Positions 1 to 8,508 of a DNA stretch of 64,000 nucleotides are shown here, in pieces. The stretch's first letter is position 1. Each line of letters opens with the position of its first letter. A program made the position numbers and the translations under genes. Origin of the DNA: Pseudomonas sp. CHM02 (lineage in GTDB: Bacteria > Pseudomonadota > Gammaproteobacteria > Pseudomonadales > Pseudomonadaceae); assembly GCF_000612585.1 (NCBI RefSeq), contig NZ_JFCA01000016.1, forward strand, positions 1-64,000. Reading direction: 5' to 3'. The notes under the pieces are model-generated. The model was not told where the DNA came from. It made no database searches and was given only the letters and a program-made list of their open reading frames with translations.

Positions 1-12
1 GGGCTTTTTTAC
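1..12 (-). terminator. Partial terminator downstream of hpd
   Basis: The first bases (gggctttttt) are one arm and the T/A tract of a hairpin just past the hpd stop codon. The other arm lies outside the window, so this is only a probable fragment of a terminator. Confidence 0.3.
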
Positions 13-14
13 GC

Positions 15-1091
15 TTAGTCGGCGGTCAATACACCGCGACGCACCTGGTCACGCTCGATGGATTCGAACAGGGCCTTGAAGTTGCCCTCGCCAAACCCAT
101 CATCGCCCTTGCGCTGGATGAATTCGAAGAACACCGGGCCCATCAGGGTCTCGGAGAAGATCTGCAGCAGCAGGCGCTTGTCGCCTTCGACGGAAGAACC
201 ATCCAGCAGGATGCCGCGCGCTTGCAGTTGATCCACCGGCTCGCCGTGGTTCGGCAGGCGGCCTTCGAGCATTTCGTAGTAGGTGTCCGGCGGCGCGGTC
301 ATGAAGCGCATGCCGATCTTCTTCAGCGCGTCCCAGGTCTTGACCAGGTCGTCGGTGAGGAACGCCACGTGCTGGATGCCTTCACCGTTGAACTGCATCA
401 GGAACTCTTCGATCTGCCCGGCGCCTTTGGACGACTCTTCGTTGAGCGGGATGCGAATCATGCCGTCCGGGGCGCTCATGGCCTTGGAGGTCAGCCCGGT
501 GTACTCACCCTTGATGTCGAAGTAACGGGCTTCACGGAAGTTGAACAGCTTCTCGTAGAAGTTGGCCCAGTAGACCATGCGGCCGCGATAGACGTTGTGG
601 GTCAGGTGGTCGATGACCTTCAGGCCTGCGCCTTGCGGATGGCGCTCCACGCCTTCGAGGTAGACGAAGTCGATATCGTAGATCGAGCTGCCTTCGCCGA
701 AACGGTCGATCAGGTAGAGCGGCGCACCGCCGATACCCTTGATCGCCGGCAGGTTCAGCTCCATCGGGCCGGTTTCGATGTGGATCGGCTGCGCACCCAA
801 CTCCAGGGCACGGTGGTAGGCTTTTTGCGAATCCTTGACGCGAAACGCCATGCCACACACCGACGGGCCGTGTTCGGCCGCAAAGTAGGAGGCGATGCTG
901 TTGGGTTCGTTGTTGAGGATCAGGTTGATCTCGCCCTGGCGGTACAGGTGCACGTTCTTGGAACGGTGGGTCGCGACCTTGGTGAAGCCCATGATCTCGA
1001 AGATCGGCTCCAGGGTGCCCGGCGTCGGCGACGCGAATTCGATAAATTCAAAGCCCATCAGGCCCATTGGGTTTTCGTATAGATCTGCCAT
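15..1091 (-). CDS. hpd: 4-hydroxyphenylpyruvate dioxygenase
   Basis: This cytosolic Fe(II) enzyme converts 4-hydroxyphenylpyruvate to homogentisate, the second step of tyrosine degradation. The 358-residue product starts [10 protein letters not shown], as I remember the P. fluorescens enzyme, and is full length. The iron ligands are visible as His162 (VIDHLTHN), His241 (IQHVAF) and Glu323 (FFEFIQR). An ATG six codons upstream (MMRRQI) is also open, but the MADLY start matches the family. It is a single-gene unit at the window edge, divergent from the EAL-domain gene. Homogentisate 1,2-dioxygenase is not in the window. Confidence 0.97.
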   Translation of the reverse strand: MADLYENPMGLMGFEFIEFASPTPGTLEPIFEIMGFTKVATHRSKNVHLYRQGEINLILNNEPNSIASYFAAEHGPSVCGMAFRVKDSQKAYHRALELGAQPIHIETGPMELNLPAIKGIGGAPLYLIDRFGEGSSIYDIDFVYLEGVERHPQGAGLKVIDHLTHNVYRGRMVYWANFYEKLFNFREARYFDIKGEYTGLTSKAMSAPDGMIRIPLNEESSKGAGQIEEFLMQFNGEGIQHVAFLTDDLVKTWDALKKIGMRFMTAPPDTYYEMLEGRLPNHGEPVDQLQARGILLDGSSVEGDKRLLLQIFSETLMGPVFFEFIQRKGDDGFGEGNFKALFESIERDQVRRGVLTAD

Positions 1092-1480
1092 GATTTGGCG
1101 CCTCATCATTCTTGTGTGTGAAGGTTTCAGTTGCCAGCAAGGATGAGGAGCACGGGCGGCGCACAGGAGAGGCCTCGCACGCTGCGGGCGAGGAAGTCAC
1201 CAAAGATGAGGGGGGAGCCGAGTAGCTTCATGGTTACATCAGTCTCTGACGGCTTAGGCTTGCGTGAGCGCAAGTCCATATTCTTGTATGCGTAAATCGA
1301 TTCTACACAGCGTAACCGTGTTTGTCCGTACTCTTATCAAATCCCCTTGCCTTGGCCCGCGCAAGGGGTTTATTGCGCGGGAAGATGCCCGGCATCGTTC
1401 AGTGTGTGGAGCGCGAGCTTATTTGCGCCGAGCCAACTATCATCGACGGAATCTGACCTCTGCAACAGGCCGTTTCCTTC
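1092..1480. promoter_or_regulatory. Divergent intergenic region hpd / EAL gene with two overlapping stem-loops
   Basis: This 389-base gap holds the upstream regions of hpd (leftward) and the EAL gene (rightward); I see no gene in it. Two perfect inverted repeats share bases: CCCCTTGC 1343-1350 with GCAAGGGG 1361-1368, and CCCGCGCAA 1356-1364 with TTGCGCGGG 1373-1381. Bases 1361-1364 belong to both, so the two hairpins cannot form together. The EAL gene has no strong Shine-Dalgarno before its ATG at 1481. Confidence 0.45.
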
Positions 1481-3022
1481 ATGCCCCTGACCGTCAACGG
1501 CCCGCGAAAACGCGCCACTCGCTACGTGATCACCGTTCTCAGTGGGTTGCTGCCGATTGCGCTCGGCGTCGTCATCCTGCATTGGCAGGCCGAACGCACC
1601 CTGCAACTGAGCACCGCCCAGACCGCGCAGGAAGCGGTGCGCCAGTTCGACCTGATGCTCGACAACACCGCCCTCGCCGCCCAGGCCTTGCTGCCGTTGG
1701 CGGGGCAGCCCTGTGATAACGGTGCACAACTGGCCTTGCGCGAACAAGTCACACGCCGGCCGTTCGTGCGTGCAACGACCTTGTCCTGGCAAAAAAACAT
1801 CTATTGCAGCTCACTGTTTGGTGACAACTACGAATCGCCGGTCAACCCGGACGACTATGTCGACGGCAAGTTATGGTTGATGAATGGCAACCCGGTGACA
1901 CCGGATACCGCGCTGTTGGTCTACCGACTGGTTGACGGCGACAAGGCTGCTTTTGCGTCGATTGATGGCTTCCACCTGACCAACGCCCTGCGCCTGATCA
2001 GCCGCTACGCACACTTGGTGCTGCAAGTCGGTCCAAATTGGCTGGGCGCTGATGGCAAGGTGCATGACACCGCCGTGCCGGTGTTTGCGGTGGCCCATCA
2101 TCAGTTAGTGTCCGAGCGCTATCACTACAGCGTCGACGTCGGCATGCCGGCCGGCGAAGTGTGGCGCTACATGCAGGCCCGCTACCCGGCTTTGTTCAGC
2201 CTGGTGGTGTTCTTTGGGGTGCTCGCGGGCGTGTTGGCCCATTGGCTGCAGAAACGCTCTTCGGCCCCGACCCACGAGCTGCAGCGCGCATTGGGGGCCA
2301 ATGAATTCATTCCGTATTTCCAGCCCGTTGTACGCGGCGATACCCGTGAGTGGGCAGGTTGTGAAGTACTGATGCGCTGGCGACACCCTAAAGAAGGCTT
2401 GGTGCGCCCGGATTTGTTTATCCCCCTGGCCGAGCATTCGGGCCTGATCGTGCCGATGACCCGCGCCCTGCTGCGCCAGACCGCTGCGCAATTGGCACCC
2501 CATGCAGCGCGCTTCAGCCCTGGGTTTCATATCGGCGTGAACATCACGGCGCGCCACTGCCAGGATTTGGCGCTGGTGGATGACTGCCGTGAGTTTCTCG
2601 CCGCCTTTTCCGTGGGCCAGGTGACCCTGGTGCTGGAGTTGACCGAACGTGAGTTGATCGAACCCACCGACATCACCCGCCAACTGTTCGACGCCTTGCA
2701 CCAACTGGGGGTGATGATCGCCATTGATGACTTTGGCACCGGCCATTCCAGCCTGGGCTACTTGCGCAACTTCAACGTGGACTACTTGAAGATCGACCAG
2801 AGTTTTGTCGCCATGATTGGTGCCGATGCACTATCACGGCATATTCTGGACAGCATCATAGAACTGTCCGGCAAGCTCGACTTGGGCATCGTTGCAGAAG
2901 GTGTGGAAACCGCGGAACAGTGCGACTACCTGGCGGCTCAAGGCGTGGATTTCCTGCAGGGCTACCTGTTTGGAAAACCTTTACCCTGCGATGAATTTAT
3001 TAAATCCCTGGGCAGCCATTGA
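1481..3022 (+). CDS. CSS-motif EAL-domain c-di-GMP phosphodiesterase
   Basis: An inner-membrane protein of 513 residues predicted to hydrolyse cyclic di-GMP. Transmembrane segments at about 17-35 and 236-255 flank a periplasmic domain that carries the Cys-Ser-Ser motif (109-111) and a second cysteine at 78, as in redox-sensing CSS-type phosphodiesterases. The cytoplasmic EAL domain keeps the usual catalytic and metal residues: the signature reads EVL (295-297), with Asn354, Glu386, the DDFG pair Asp416-Asp417, Lys437, Glu473 and Gln493. EVL for EAL is common in this subfamily, so activity is expected. There is no GGDEF domain. It stands alone between hpd and the H-NS-like gene. Confidence 0.9.
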   Translation: MPLTVNGPRKRATRYVITVLSGLLPIALGVVILHWQAERTLQLSTAQTAQEAVRQFDLMLDNTALAAQALLPLAGQPCDNGAQLALREQVTRRPFVRATTLSWQKNIYCSSLFGDNYESPVNPDDYVDGKLWLMNGNPVTPDTALLVYRLVDGDKAAFASIDGFHLTNALRLISRYAHLVLQVGPNWLGADGKVHDTAVPVFAVAHHQLVSERYHYSVDVGMPAGEVWRYMQARYPALFSLVVFFGVLAGVLAHWLQKRSSAPTHELQRALGANEFIPYFQPVVRGDTREWAGCEVLMRWRHPKEGLVRPDLFIPLAEHSGLIVPMTRALLRQTAAQLAPHAARFSPGFHIGVNITARHCQDLALVDDCREFLAAFSVGQVTLVLELTERELIEPTDITRQLFDALHQLGVMIAIDDFGTGHSSLGYLRNFNVDYLKIDQSFVAMIGADALSRHILDSIIELSGKLDLGIVAEGVETAEQCDYLAAQGVDFLQGYLFGKPLPCDEFIKSLGSH

Positions 3023-3220
3023 ATAGCCATGCACTACCTGGGCTGAAATAATGTTGTTCAAACAAAAGACATGATTTACTCGTGGCAAATTAACTACTAC
3101 AATTTTTCCTGCCTGTGCAGAACTCGCGGGACGGCTTCTTTCTTGAGTCGCCTTAAAGCGCTTGGCTTATAGCTTTGTCTGCAGTTGATATCAGCCAAAT
3201 ACACTATTGGAGTACAGATT

Positions 3221-3586
3221 TTGTCCAGACTCGCCGAATTTCGCGCAGCAGAAAAAGCCCTTCAAGAGCAGCTTGCCCAGCTGGAATCCCTGAAGAACGA
3301 CGCCGGCCTGAAGAAAGAAATCGAATTCGAAGAAAAGCTTCAAGCCCTGATGAAGACCTATGGCAAAGGCCTGCGCGACATTATTTCCATCCTTGATCCG
3401 AACCTGGGCAAGTCCAGCGCTACTGCCGCTACCGCACCAAAACAGCGCCGCGCTCGTGTGGTCAAGGTTTACCAGAACCCGCACACCGGTGAGTTGATTG
3501 AAACCAAAGGCGGCAACCACCGCGGCCTCAAGGCCTGGAAAGAACAGTACGGCGCCGCCACTGTAGATTCGTGGCTTCGCGGCTGA
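3221..3586 (+). CDS. mvaU: MvaT/MvaU-family H-NS-like xenogeneic silencer
   Basis: A nucleoid-associated protein that binds AT-rich DNA and silences acquired genes. The 121-residue product begins (M)SRLAEFRAAEKAL, matching MvaU (called MvaV in P. fluorescens) more closely than MvaT. It has an N-terminal coiled-coil oligomerisation region (about 1-55), a linker, and a C-terminal domain with the GGNHRGLKAWK DNA-binding loop. The start is TTG at 3221: GGAG lies 8 bases upstream at 3209-3212, and an ATG at 3185 in the same frame would add 12 residues foreign to the family and lacks a Shine-Dalgarno. A strong terminator follows. Confidence 0.93.
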   Translation: MSRLAEFRAAEKALQEQLAQLESLKNDAGLKKEIEFEEKLQALMKTYGKGLRDIISILDPNLGKSSATAATAPKQRRARVVKVYQNPHTGELIETKGGNHRGLKAWKEQYGAATVDSWLRG

Positions 3587-3604
3587 TCGGCTGCACTAAT
3601 AAAG

Positions 3605-3630
3605 AGCCCCGCTTATGCGGGGCTTTTTTT
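3605..3630 (+). terminator. Intrinsic terminator of the mvaU-like gene
   Basis: An eight-base-pair stem AGCCCCGC / GCGGGGCT with a TTAT loop is followed by a run of T, 18 bases past the stop codon. Confidence 0.9.
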
Positions 3631-3697
3631 ATTCAACTGTTCGAAACCGAACTTAAATAACGTTTCATAATGTTCAAAATCGACAGAAATTAAACAC

Positions 3698-4234
3698 TTA
3701 AAGTTTCAGGCTATCGCGCACCGAACTGACTTCATCCTTGCTGGCGTCGTACGCATCCGCCTGCCCAGCGTATGAAAAAACATAGGCCTTATCGGTATCA
3801 ACCGCCCCCACCAATGTTTGCGAAAGCACGTGACGCCCGTTTTCGGTAATCACACACGTAGTTTCCAGCGCATCAAGGCGGCTCAATGTTGTAGGGTGCA
3901 TCTTGCTGCACACACTTTGATAACCTCCTTGGGCGAAGTCTTTCTGAATGGACTTGCGCATCTCCAGCAATACCCCCTGGAGATTAACCTTATGGCCCGC
4001 TTCAATGGGTGTTCCGGTCAACTCGATGACCATCAAGGTCGCACCATTTTCATCATTCTTGATGGCCCGTTGCCGAGACACCGGCTGTGGCGCGACTGGC
4101 GCCTCATCGTCGGGCACGACTTCTTCGACCTGCCAGCCGCTGGGCCAATGAATTTCAGGGTCGGCCGCCATCACCAGGGGGCTGGCCAACAGCAAGCACA
4201 CAGCACTCAACAGCGGTTTACGAAGTTCGATCAT
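3698..4234 (-). CDS. Secreted hypothetical protein, possibly DUF4946
   Basis: The 178-residue product has a clear signal peptide (MIELRKPLLSAVCLLLASPLVMA, cleavage before ADPEIHW), so it is exported to the periplasm. The start at 4234 is chosen because the open frame upstream lacks any export signal and Met 4234 begins a classical one. Two cysteines (SVCSKM and TTCVIT) could form a disulfide. The sequence resembles small Pseudomonas exported proteins grouped as DUF4946; I recall this rather than having tested it. No function can be assigned. Confidence 0.75.
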   Translation of the reverse strand: MIELRKPLLSAVCLLLASPLVMAADPEIHWPSGWQVEEVVPDDEAPVAPQPVSRQRAIKNDENGATLMVIELTGTPIEAGHKVNLQGVLLEMRKSIQKDFAQGGYQSVCSKMHPTTLSRLDALETTCVITENGRHVLSQTLVGAVDTDKAYVFSYAGQADAYDASKDEVSSVRDSLKL

Positions 4235-4430
4235 TACGAAAAACACCCAAGGTCCAAGGAACAAAGTTTGAGCCCCGGCAGCTATGGGCCGCAAGGCCTG
4301 CGTGGGCTTTTTCATTTGGCGCACAGGGCGAGCCTTGCGTATCATGGTCCGGCTGCACGGATGCCAGCCGCAAGCCAAGGAACCGCTCACATTTTAGAGC
4401 TGCGTTTGCCCCATTTTTTCTGGAGGGCCC

Positions 4431-4952
4431 ATGAGCCTGCACGAACTGAACACTTTCCCGGGCGTCACCGCCCAACCTGACACCGCCACCGCCAACTTCG
4501 TGTTCAACCACACCATGCTGCGGGTCAAGGACATCACCAAGTCGCTGGACTTCTACACCCGCGTCCTGGGCTTTTCCCTGGTTGAAAAACGTGACTTCCC
4601 GGAAGCCGAATTCAGCCTGTACTTCCTGGCCCTGGTGGACAAATCCCAGATCCCGGCTGACGCCGCCGAACGTACCCAGTGGATGAAGTCGATCCCAGGC
4701 ATCCTGGAACTGACCCACAACCACGGCACCGAAAACGACGCCGACTTCGCCTACCACAATGGCAATACCGACCCGCGCGGCTTTGGCCATATCTGCATCT
4801 CGGTACCGGATATCGTCGCTGCATGTGAGCGTTTCGAGGCCCTGGGCTGCGACTTCCAAAAGCGCCTGACCGACGGCCGCATGAAGAGCCTGGCCTTCAT
4901 CAAGGACCCGGATGCGTACTGGGTCGAGATTATCCAGCCAGCGCCGCTGTAA
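4431..4952 (+). CDS. gloA: Lactoylglutathione lyase (glyoxalase I), long form
   Basis: Converts the methylglyoxal-glutathione hemithioacetal to S-lactoylglutathione. At 173 residues with an extended N-terminus and the segments [23 protein letters not shown] and [10 protein letters not shown], it is the long, eukaryote-like class (GloA3 type, typically zinc-dependent) rather than the short nickel class. A His replaces the first Gln ligand of the human enzyme (NHTMLRVKD), while the Glu of LELTHN, the His of GFGHI and the Glu of WVEII are present. GGAGGG precedes the ATG. A terminator follows at once. Confidence 0.95.
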   Translation: MSLHELNTFPGVTAQPDTATANFVFNHTMLRVKDITKSLDFYTRVLGFSLVEKRDFPEAEFSLYFLALVDKSQIPADAAERTQWMKSIPGILELTHNHGTENDADFAYHNGNTDPRGFGHICISVPDIVAACERFEALGCDFQKRLTDGRMKSLAFIKDPDAYWVEIIQPAPL

Positions 4953-4954
4953 AC

Positions 4955-4987
4955 AAAAAACCCCATGATCGCTCATGGGGTTTTTCA
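4955..4987. terminator. Bidirectional terminator between gloA and ahpF
   Basis: The stem CCCCATGA 4961-4968 / TCATGGGG 4973-4980 is flanked by A-rich and T-rich tracts, so it can stop both the rightward gloA and the leftward ahpF transcripts. Confidence 0.85.
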
Positions 4988-5002
4988 TTTCCGGGCTCGG
5001 TA

Positions 5003-6568
5003 TTACGCCGGGGCGGAGGTGCGGATCAGGTGATCGAAAGCGCTCAGGGAAGCCTTGGCGCCCTCGCCCACCGCAATCACGATCTGCTTGTACGGCACCG
5101 TCGTGACGTCACCGGCGGCGAACACACCCGGCAGTGAAGTCTCGCCACGCGCATCGACGATGATCTCGCCGCGCGGTGTCAGCTCTACGGTGCCTTTGAG
5201 CCAATCGGTGTTGGGCAGCAAACCGATCTGCACAAAGATGCCTTCCAGGTCGATGGTCTTGAACTCGCCGCTGTCGCGATCCTTGTATGCCAGGCCGGTG
5301 ACTTTCTGGCCATCGCCTTTCACTTCACTGGTCAGCGCGCTGGTGATCACGTCAACGTTCGGCAGGCTGTAGAGCTTGCGCTGCAACACGGCATCGGCGC
5401 GCAGTTTGCTGTCGAACTCGAGCAAAGTGACATGGCTGACGATACCCGCCAGGTCGATGGCCGCTTCCACGCCGGAGTTACCGCCGCCGATCACCGCGAC
5501 ACGCTTGCCTTTGAACAACGGGCCATCGCAGTGTGGGCAGAAGCAGACGCCTTTGGCCTTGTATTCCTGCTCACCGGGCACACCCATTTCTCTCCAGCGT
5601 GCGCCGGTGGCCAGGATCACGGTCTTGGACTTGAGAGTCGCACCGCTTTCGAAGCGAATCTCGTGCAGGTCACCGGCATTTTTCGCCGGGATCAGGCTGC
5701 TGGCACGCTGCAGGTTCATGATGTCCACGTCGTACTGGCGTACGTGGGTTTCCAGGGCGCTGGCCAGTTTCGGGCCTTCGGTTTCCTGTACCGAGATGAA
5801 GTTCTCGATGGACATGGTGTCCAGCACCTGCCCACCAAAACGCTCGGCAGCGACGCCGGTACGGATGCCTTTACGTGCCGCGTAGATCGCCGCCGAAGAA
5901 CCGGCGGGGCCACCACCGACGACGAGGACATCAAAAGCGTCTTTGGCGCTGATTTTCTCGGCGGCTTTTTCAATGCCGCTGGTGTCGAGCTTGGCGAGGA
6001 TTTCTTCCAAACCCATACGGCCCTGGCCGAAGTTCACACCGTTCAAGTAAACGCTGGGCACCGCCATGATCTGGCGCTCATCGACTTCAGCCTGGAACAG
6101 CGCGCCATCGATGGCGACGTGGCGGATGTTCGGGTTGAGCACGGCCATCAGGTTCAATGCCTGGACCACGTCCGGGCAGTTCTGGCACGACAACGAGAAG
6201 TAGGTCTCGAAGCTGAACTCGCCTTTGAGGGCGCGGATCTGCTCGATCACTTCGACACTGGCCTTCGACGGGTGGCCACCGACTTGCAGCAGGGCCAGCA
6301 CCAGCGAAGTGAATTCATGGCCCATGGGGATGCCGGCAAAACGCAGGCTGATATCGGCACCCGGGCGGTTGATGGAGAACGAAGGCTTGCGCGCATCATC
6401 GCCATCGGTTTTCAGGGTAATCAGCGTAGTGAGGCTGACAACGTCCTGCAAAAGAGCAAGCATTTCCTGGGATTTCGCACCGTCGTCGAGGGAGGCGACG
6501 ATCTCGATCGGCTGGGTGACCCGTTCCAGGTATGACTTCAACTGAGCTTTAAGATTGGCGTCCAACAT
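5003..6568 (-). CDS. ahpF: Alkyl hydroperoxide reductase subunit F
   Basis: Flavoprotein disulfide reductase that passes electrons from NADH to AhpC. The 521-residue product has two tandem thioredoxin-fold domains with a CQNC centre at 128-131, then a thioredoxin-reductase-like part with the FAD motif [10 protein letters not shown] (218 on), the redox CPHC at 344-347 and the NAD motif [10 protein letters not shown]. It is full length with all redox cysteines intact. It lies downstream of ahpC on the same strand, separated by a terminator, so it may need read-through or its own promoter. Confidence 0.97.
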   Translation of the reverse strand: MLDANLKAQLKSYLERVTQPIEIVASLDDGAKSQEMLALLQDVVSLTTLITLKTDGDDARKPSFSINRPGADISLRFAGIPMGHEFTSLVLALLQVGGHPSKASVEVIEQIRALKGEFSFETYFSLSCQNCPDVVQALNLMAVLNPNIRHVAIDGALFQAEVDERQIMAVPSVYLNGVNFGQGRMGLEEILAKLDTSGIEKAAEKISAKDAFDVLVVGGGPAGSSAAIYAARKGIRTGVAAERFGGQVLDTMSIENFISVQETEGPKLASALETHVRQYDVDIMNLQRASSLIPAKNAGDLHEIRFESGATLKSKTVILATGARWREMGVPGEQEYKAKGVCFCPHCDGPLFKGKRVAVIGGGNSGVEAAIDLAGIVSHVTLLEFDSKLRADAVLQRKLYSLPNVDVITSALTSEVKGDGQKVTGLAYKDRDSGEFKTIDLEGIFVQIGLLPNTDWLKGTVELTPRGEIIVDARGETSLPGVFAAGDVTTVPYKQIVIAVGEGAKASLSAFDHLIRTSAPA

Positions 6569-6607
6569 ACGGGCGATTTCCTATTAATTCGGTTTATTGC
6601 AGACAAA

Positions 6608-6642
6608 AAAACGCCCGAGCGAATCTCGCCCGGGCGTTTTTG
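6608..6642 (-). terminator. Terminator between ahpC and ahpF
   Basis: ACGCCCG 6611-6617 pairs with CGGGCGT 6631-6637, with a further GCGA/TCGC pairing inside, flanked by A and T tracts. It lies between the end of ahpC and the start of ahpF and probably lowers ahpF expression relative to ahpC. Confidence 0.75.
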
Positions 6643-6696
6643 GGGGCGGATGCAGCTTACTTAAGTGCGGATTCCCGCCCTTGAGACTTCACAGAC

Positions 6697-7260
6697 TTAG
6701 ATCTTGCCGACCAGGTCCAGGGACGGAGCCAGGGTGGCTTCGCCTTCTTTCCACTTGGCTGGGCAGACTTCGCCTGGGTGGGCAGCGACGTATTGAGCGG
6801 CCTTGATTTTGCGCAGCAGCTCGGAAGCGTCACGGCCAACACCACCGTCATTCAGTTCAACGATCTTGATCTGACCTTCTGGGTTGATCACGAAAGTACC
6901 GCGGTCTGCCAGGCCAGCTTCTTCGATCAGTACGTCGAAGTTGCGGGAGATGGTCAGGGTTGGGTCGCCGATCATGGTGTACTGGATCTTGCCGATGGCT
7001 GGCGAAGTGTTGTGCCAGGCAGCGTGGGCAAAGTGAGTGTCGGTGGAAACGCTGTAGATTTCGACGCCCAGTTTCTGGAATTCGGCGTAGTTGTCAGCCA
7101 GGTCTTCCAGCTCGGTTGGGCAAACGAAGGTGAAGTCGGCTGGGTAGAAGAACACAACGGACCACTTGCCTTTCAGGTCAGCGTCGGACACATCTACGAA
7201 GTTGCCGTTTTTGTAGGCGGTAGCTTTGAACGGTTTTACTTGGCTGTTGATGATAGGCAT
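6697..7260 (-). CDS. ahpC: Alkyl hydroperoxide reductase subunit C (2-Cys peroxiredoxin)
   Basis: Peroxiredoxin that reduces hydrogen peroxide, organic hydroperoxides and peroxynitrite. The 187-residue product starts [11 protein letters not shown]. The peroxidatic cysteine is Cys47 in FTFVCPTE and the resolving cysteine Cys166 in GEVCPAKW. The start at 7260 matches the family; the frame is open 21 codons further upstream but that stretch is not family-like. An OxyR-type site and a -10 lie upstream, and ahpF follows. Confidence 0.97.
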   Translation of the reverse strand: MPIINSQVKPFKATAYKNGNFVDVSDADLKGKWSVVFFYPADFTFVCPTELEDLADNYAEFQKLGVEIYSVSTDTHFAHAAWHNTSPAIGKIQYTMIGDPTLTISRNFDVLIEEAGLADRGTFVINPEGQIKIVELNDGGVGRDASELLRKIKAAQYVAAHPGEVCPAKWKEGEATLAPSLDLVGKI

Positions 7261-7312
7261 CGTTGACTCTCCGTCAGGTTTTGTAGAAGGGGTGAAGAAG
7301 TTGATGAAGTGA

Positions 7313-7378
7313 ATCCTACCCACTCTCTCGGCCGATGGCTCATTGGCAAACCTGATGCTGACGATTGGTTTTCCCTAT
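7313..7378 (-). promoter_or_regulatory. OxyR-type binding site and promoter of ahpC
   Basis: Four tetramers with exact seven-base spacing are visible on the plus strand: ATTG 7342-7345, TGAT 7353-7356, ATTG 7364-7367 and CTAT 7375-7378, fitting the OxyR pattern ATAG-N7-CTAT-N7-ATAG-N7-CTAT. Read on the minus strand, a -10-like TAGGAT lies at 7318-7313, so the box abuts the -35 position as expected for activation. The oxyR gene is elsewhere. Confidence 0.7.
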
Positions 7379-7405
7379 CAGGTGACTGTATTAATAGAAG
7401 AAATC

Positions 7406-8338
7406 TCAAAGCAGCGGCTGGGTCGCCAAGGTCATGCCAAGAAAGGGCGTCGCTTCAACATAGCGCATGGCGGATTTCATGTCGCTCCAGCCGACGTAAC
7501 TCATCAACGACTTGAGATCCCAGCCGCTGCGATGAGCCCAGGTGGCAAAACCGCGACGCAGTGAGTGGCTGGTGTATTGCTCGGCAGGGATGCCGGCGCG
7601 CTCCAGCGCCTGGCGCAGCAACGGGATCACGCTGTTGGGGTGCAAGCCCTCCTCCCCCAGGTTGCCCCAGCGATCGATGCCTCGGAACACCGGGCCCCGC
7701 ACCAATGCCGAGGCGCTGAGCCACTCGCTGTAGGCCTGTACCGGGCACAGGCGTAACAGCGCCGGGGTGTGGTAGGTCTTGCCGAGGTTGTCGCGGTCGC
7801 TTTTGCTGCGCGGCAGGTACAGGCTGATGCCCGCACCGGGCGTAGCCTGCACATGCTCGATGTCGAGACGGCACAGCTCATCGCTACGGAAGCCACGCCA
7901 GAAGCCCAGCAGGATCAGTGCGGTGTCACGCTTGGCGCGCAGCAACCGCGGCGGGTCCTGTGCCTGCGCCGCCTCTTTCGCCTCAACGTCAAGAGACGCC
8001 ACCACCTGCTCCAGATGCTTGAGCTGCAAGGGTTCGGCCTGTTTCTCCTGCGCCGGGTGCACGGCACGGATGCCCTTGAGCACCTTGCGCACCACCGGCG
8101 CCTTGGTCGGGTCGGGAAAACCCTGGCTCGTGTGCCACTGCGCCAACGCAGAGAGCCGCAGCTTCAAGGTGTTGACAGCCAGCACTCCGGCATGAGCGAC
8201 CAGGTACCGCGCCACGCTGTCGCTGGTCGCCGGCAGGAAACCTCCCCAACTCACTTCGAAATGCTCGATGGCCGCGCGATAGCTACGCCGCGTGTTATCG
8301 CGGGTAGCGGCGTTGAGGTAACGATCCAGATCGCTCAT
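7406..8338 (-). CDS. Tyrosine recombinase, TnpS-like (cointegrate-resolution type)
   Basis: The 310-residue site-specific recombinase has an N-terminal SAM-like core-binding domain (about 1-90) and a C-terminal catalytic domain. Catalytic residues are Arg151 (GFRSDEL), Lys179 (RSKSD), His258 and Arg261 (HSLRRGF), Trp284 in the usual second-His position, and nucleophile Tyr293 (MRYVEA). It is divergent from a KfrA-like coiled-coil gene. That arrangement matches TnpS/TnpT, which resolve cointegrates of Tn4651-type transposons, and TnpT-like proteins are annotated so in Pseudomonas chromosomes. No transposase or terminal repeats are seen, so it may be domesticated. A plain phage or XerD-like integrase is the alternative. 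Confidence 0.85.
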   Translation of the reverse strand: MSDLDRYLNAATRDNTRRSYRAAIEHFEVSWGGFLPATSDSVARYLVAHAGVLAVNTLKLRLSALAQWHTSQGFPDPTKAPVVRKVLKGIRAVHPAQEKQAEPLQLKHLEQVVASLDVEAKEAAQAQDPPRLLRAKRDTALILLGFWRGFRSDELCRLDIEHVQATPGAGISLYLPRSKSDRDNLGKTYHTPALLRLCPVQAYSEWLSASALVRGPVFRGIDRWGNLGEEGLHPNSVIPLLRQALERAGIPAEQYTSHSLRRGFATWAHRSGWDLKSLMSYVGWSDMKSAMRYVEATPFLGMTLATQPLL

Positions 8339-8508
8339 GGGAGGCCTATTCGTACTGCTGGCGGGTACTTTCGCGGATTAAATGCGCATGACACGGGATA
8401 ATACGCCAATATCCCATCTGTTAAACTATGAATTTAAACAGATTTTTATTCTTGTTACAGTACGTATATACATACCACGTACCACACTACGAAATCGACG
8501 GAGACCCC
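8339..8508. promoter_or_regulatory. Divergent intergenic region with palindromes, candidate recombination/TnpT site
   Basis: Three inverted repeats sit in 90 bases: GGGATA 8395-8400 with TATCCC 8410-8415; ATCTGTT 8416-8422 with AACAGAT 8437-8443, 28 bases overall, the size of a tyrosine-recombinase core; and GTACG 8460-8464 with CGTAC 8478-8482. The segment is clearly AT-richer than its surroundings. In TnpS/TnpT modules the recombination site lies between the divergent genes, so this is the place to look for it; the promoters must also be here. Confidence 0.5.

Noticed and set aside
222-1082. Long open frame on the plus strand (286 codons)
   Set aside because: It lies antisense to hpd, whose product is fully recognisable; high GC gives long shadow frames.
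5432-6535. Open frame of 367 codons on the plus strand
   Set aside because: Antisense to ahpF, with no recognisable domain.
7406-8338. Recombinase as the integrase of the prophage at 35 kb
   Set aside because: It is 27 kb away, separated by core host genes, and paired with a KfrA-like gene; the prophage integrase most likely lies past the right edge.
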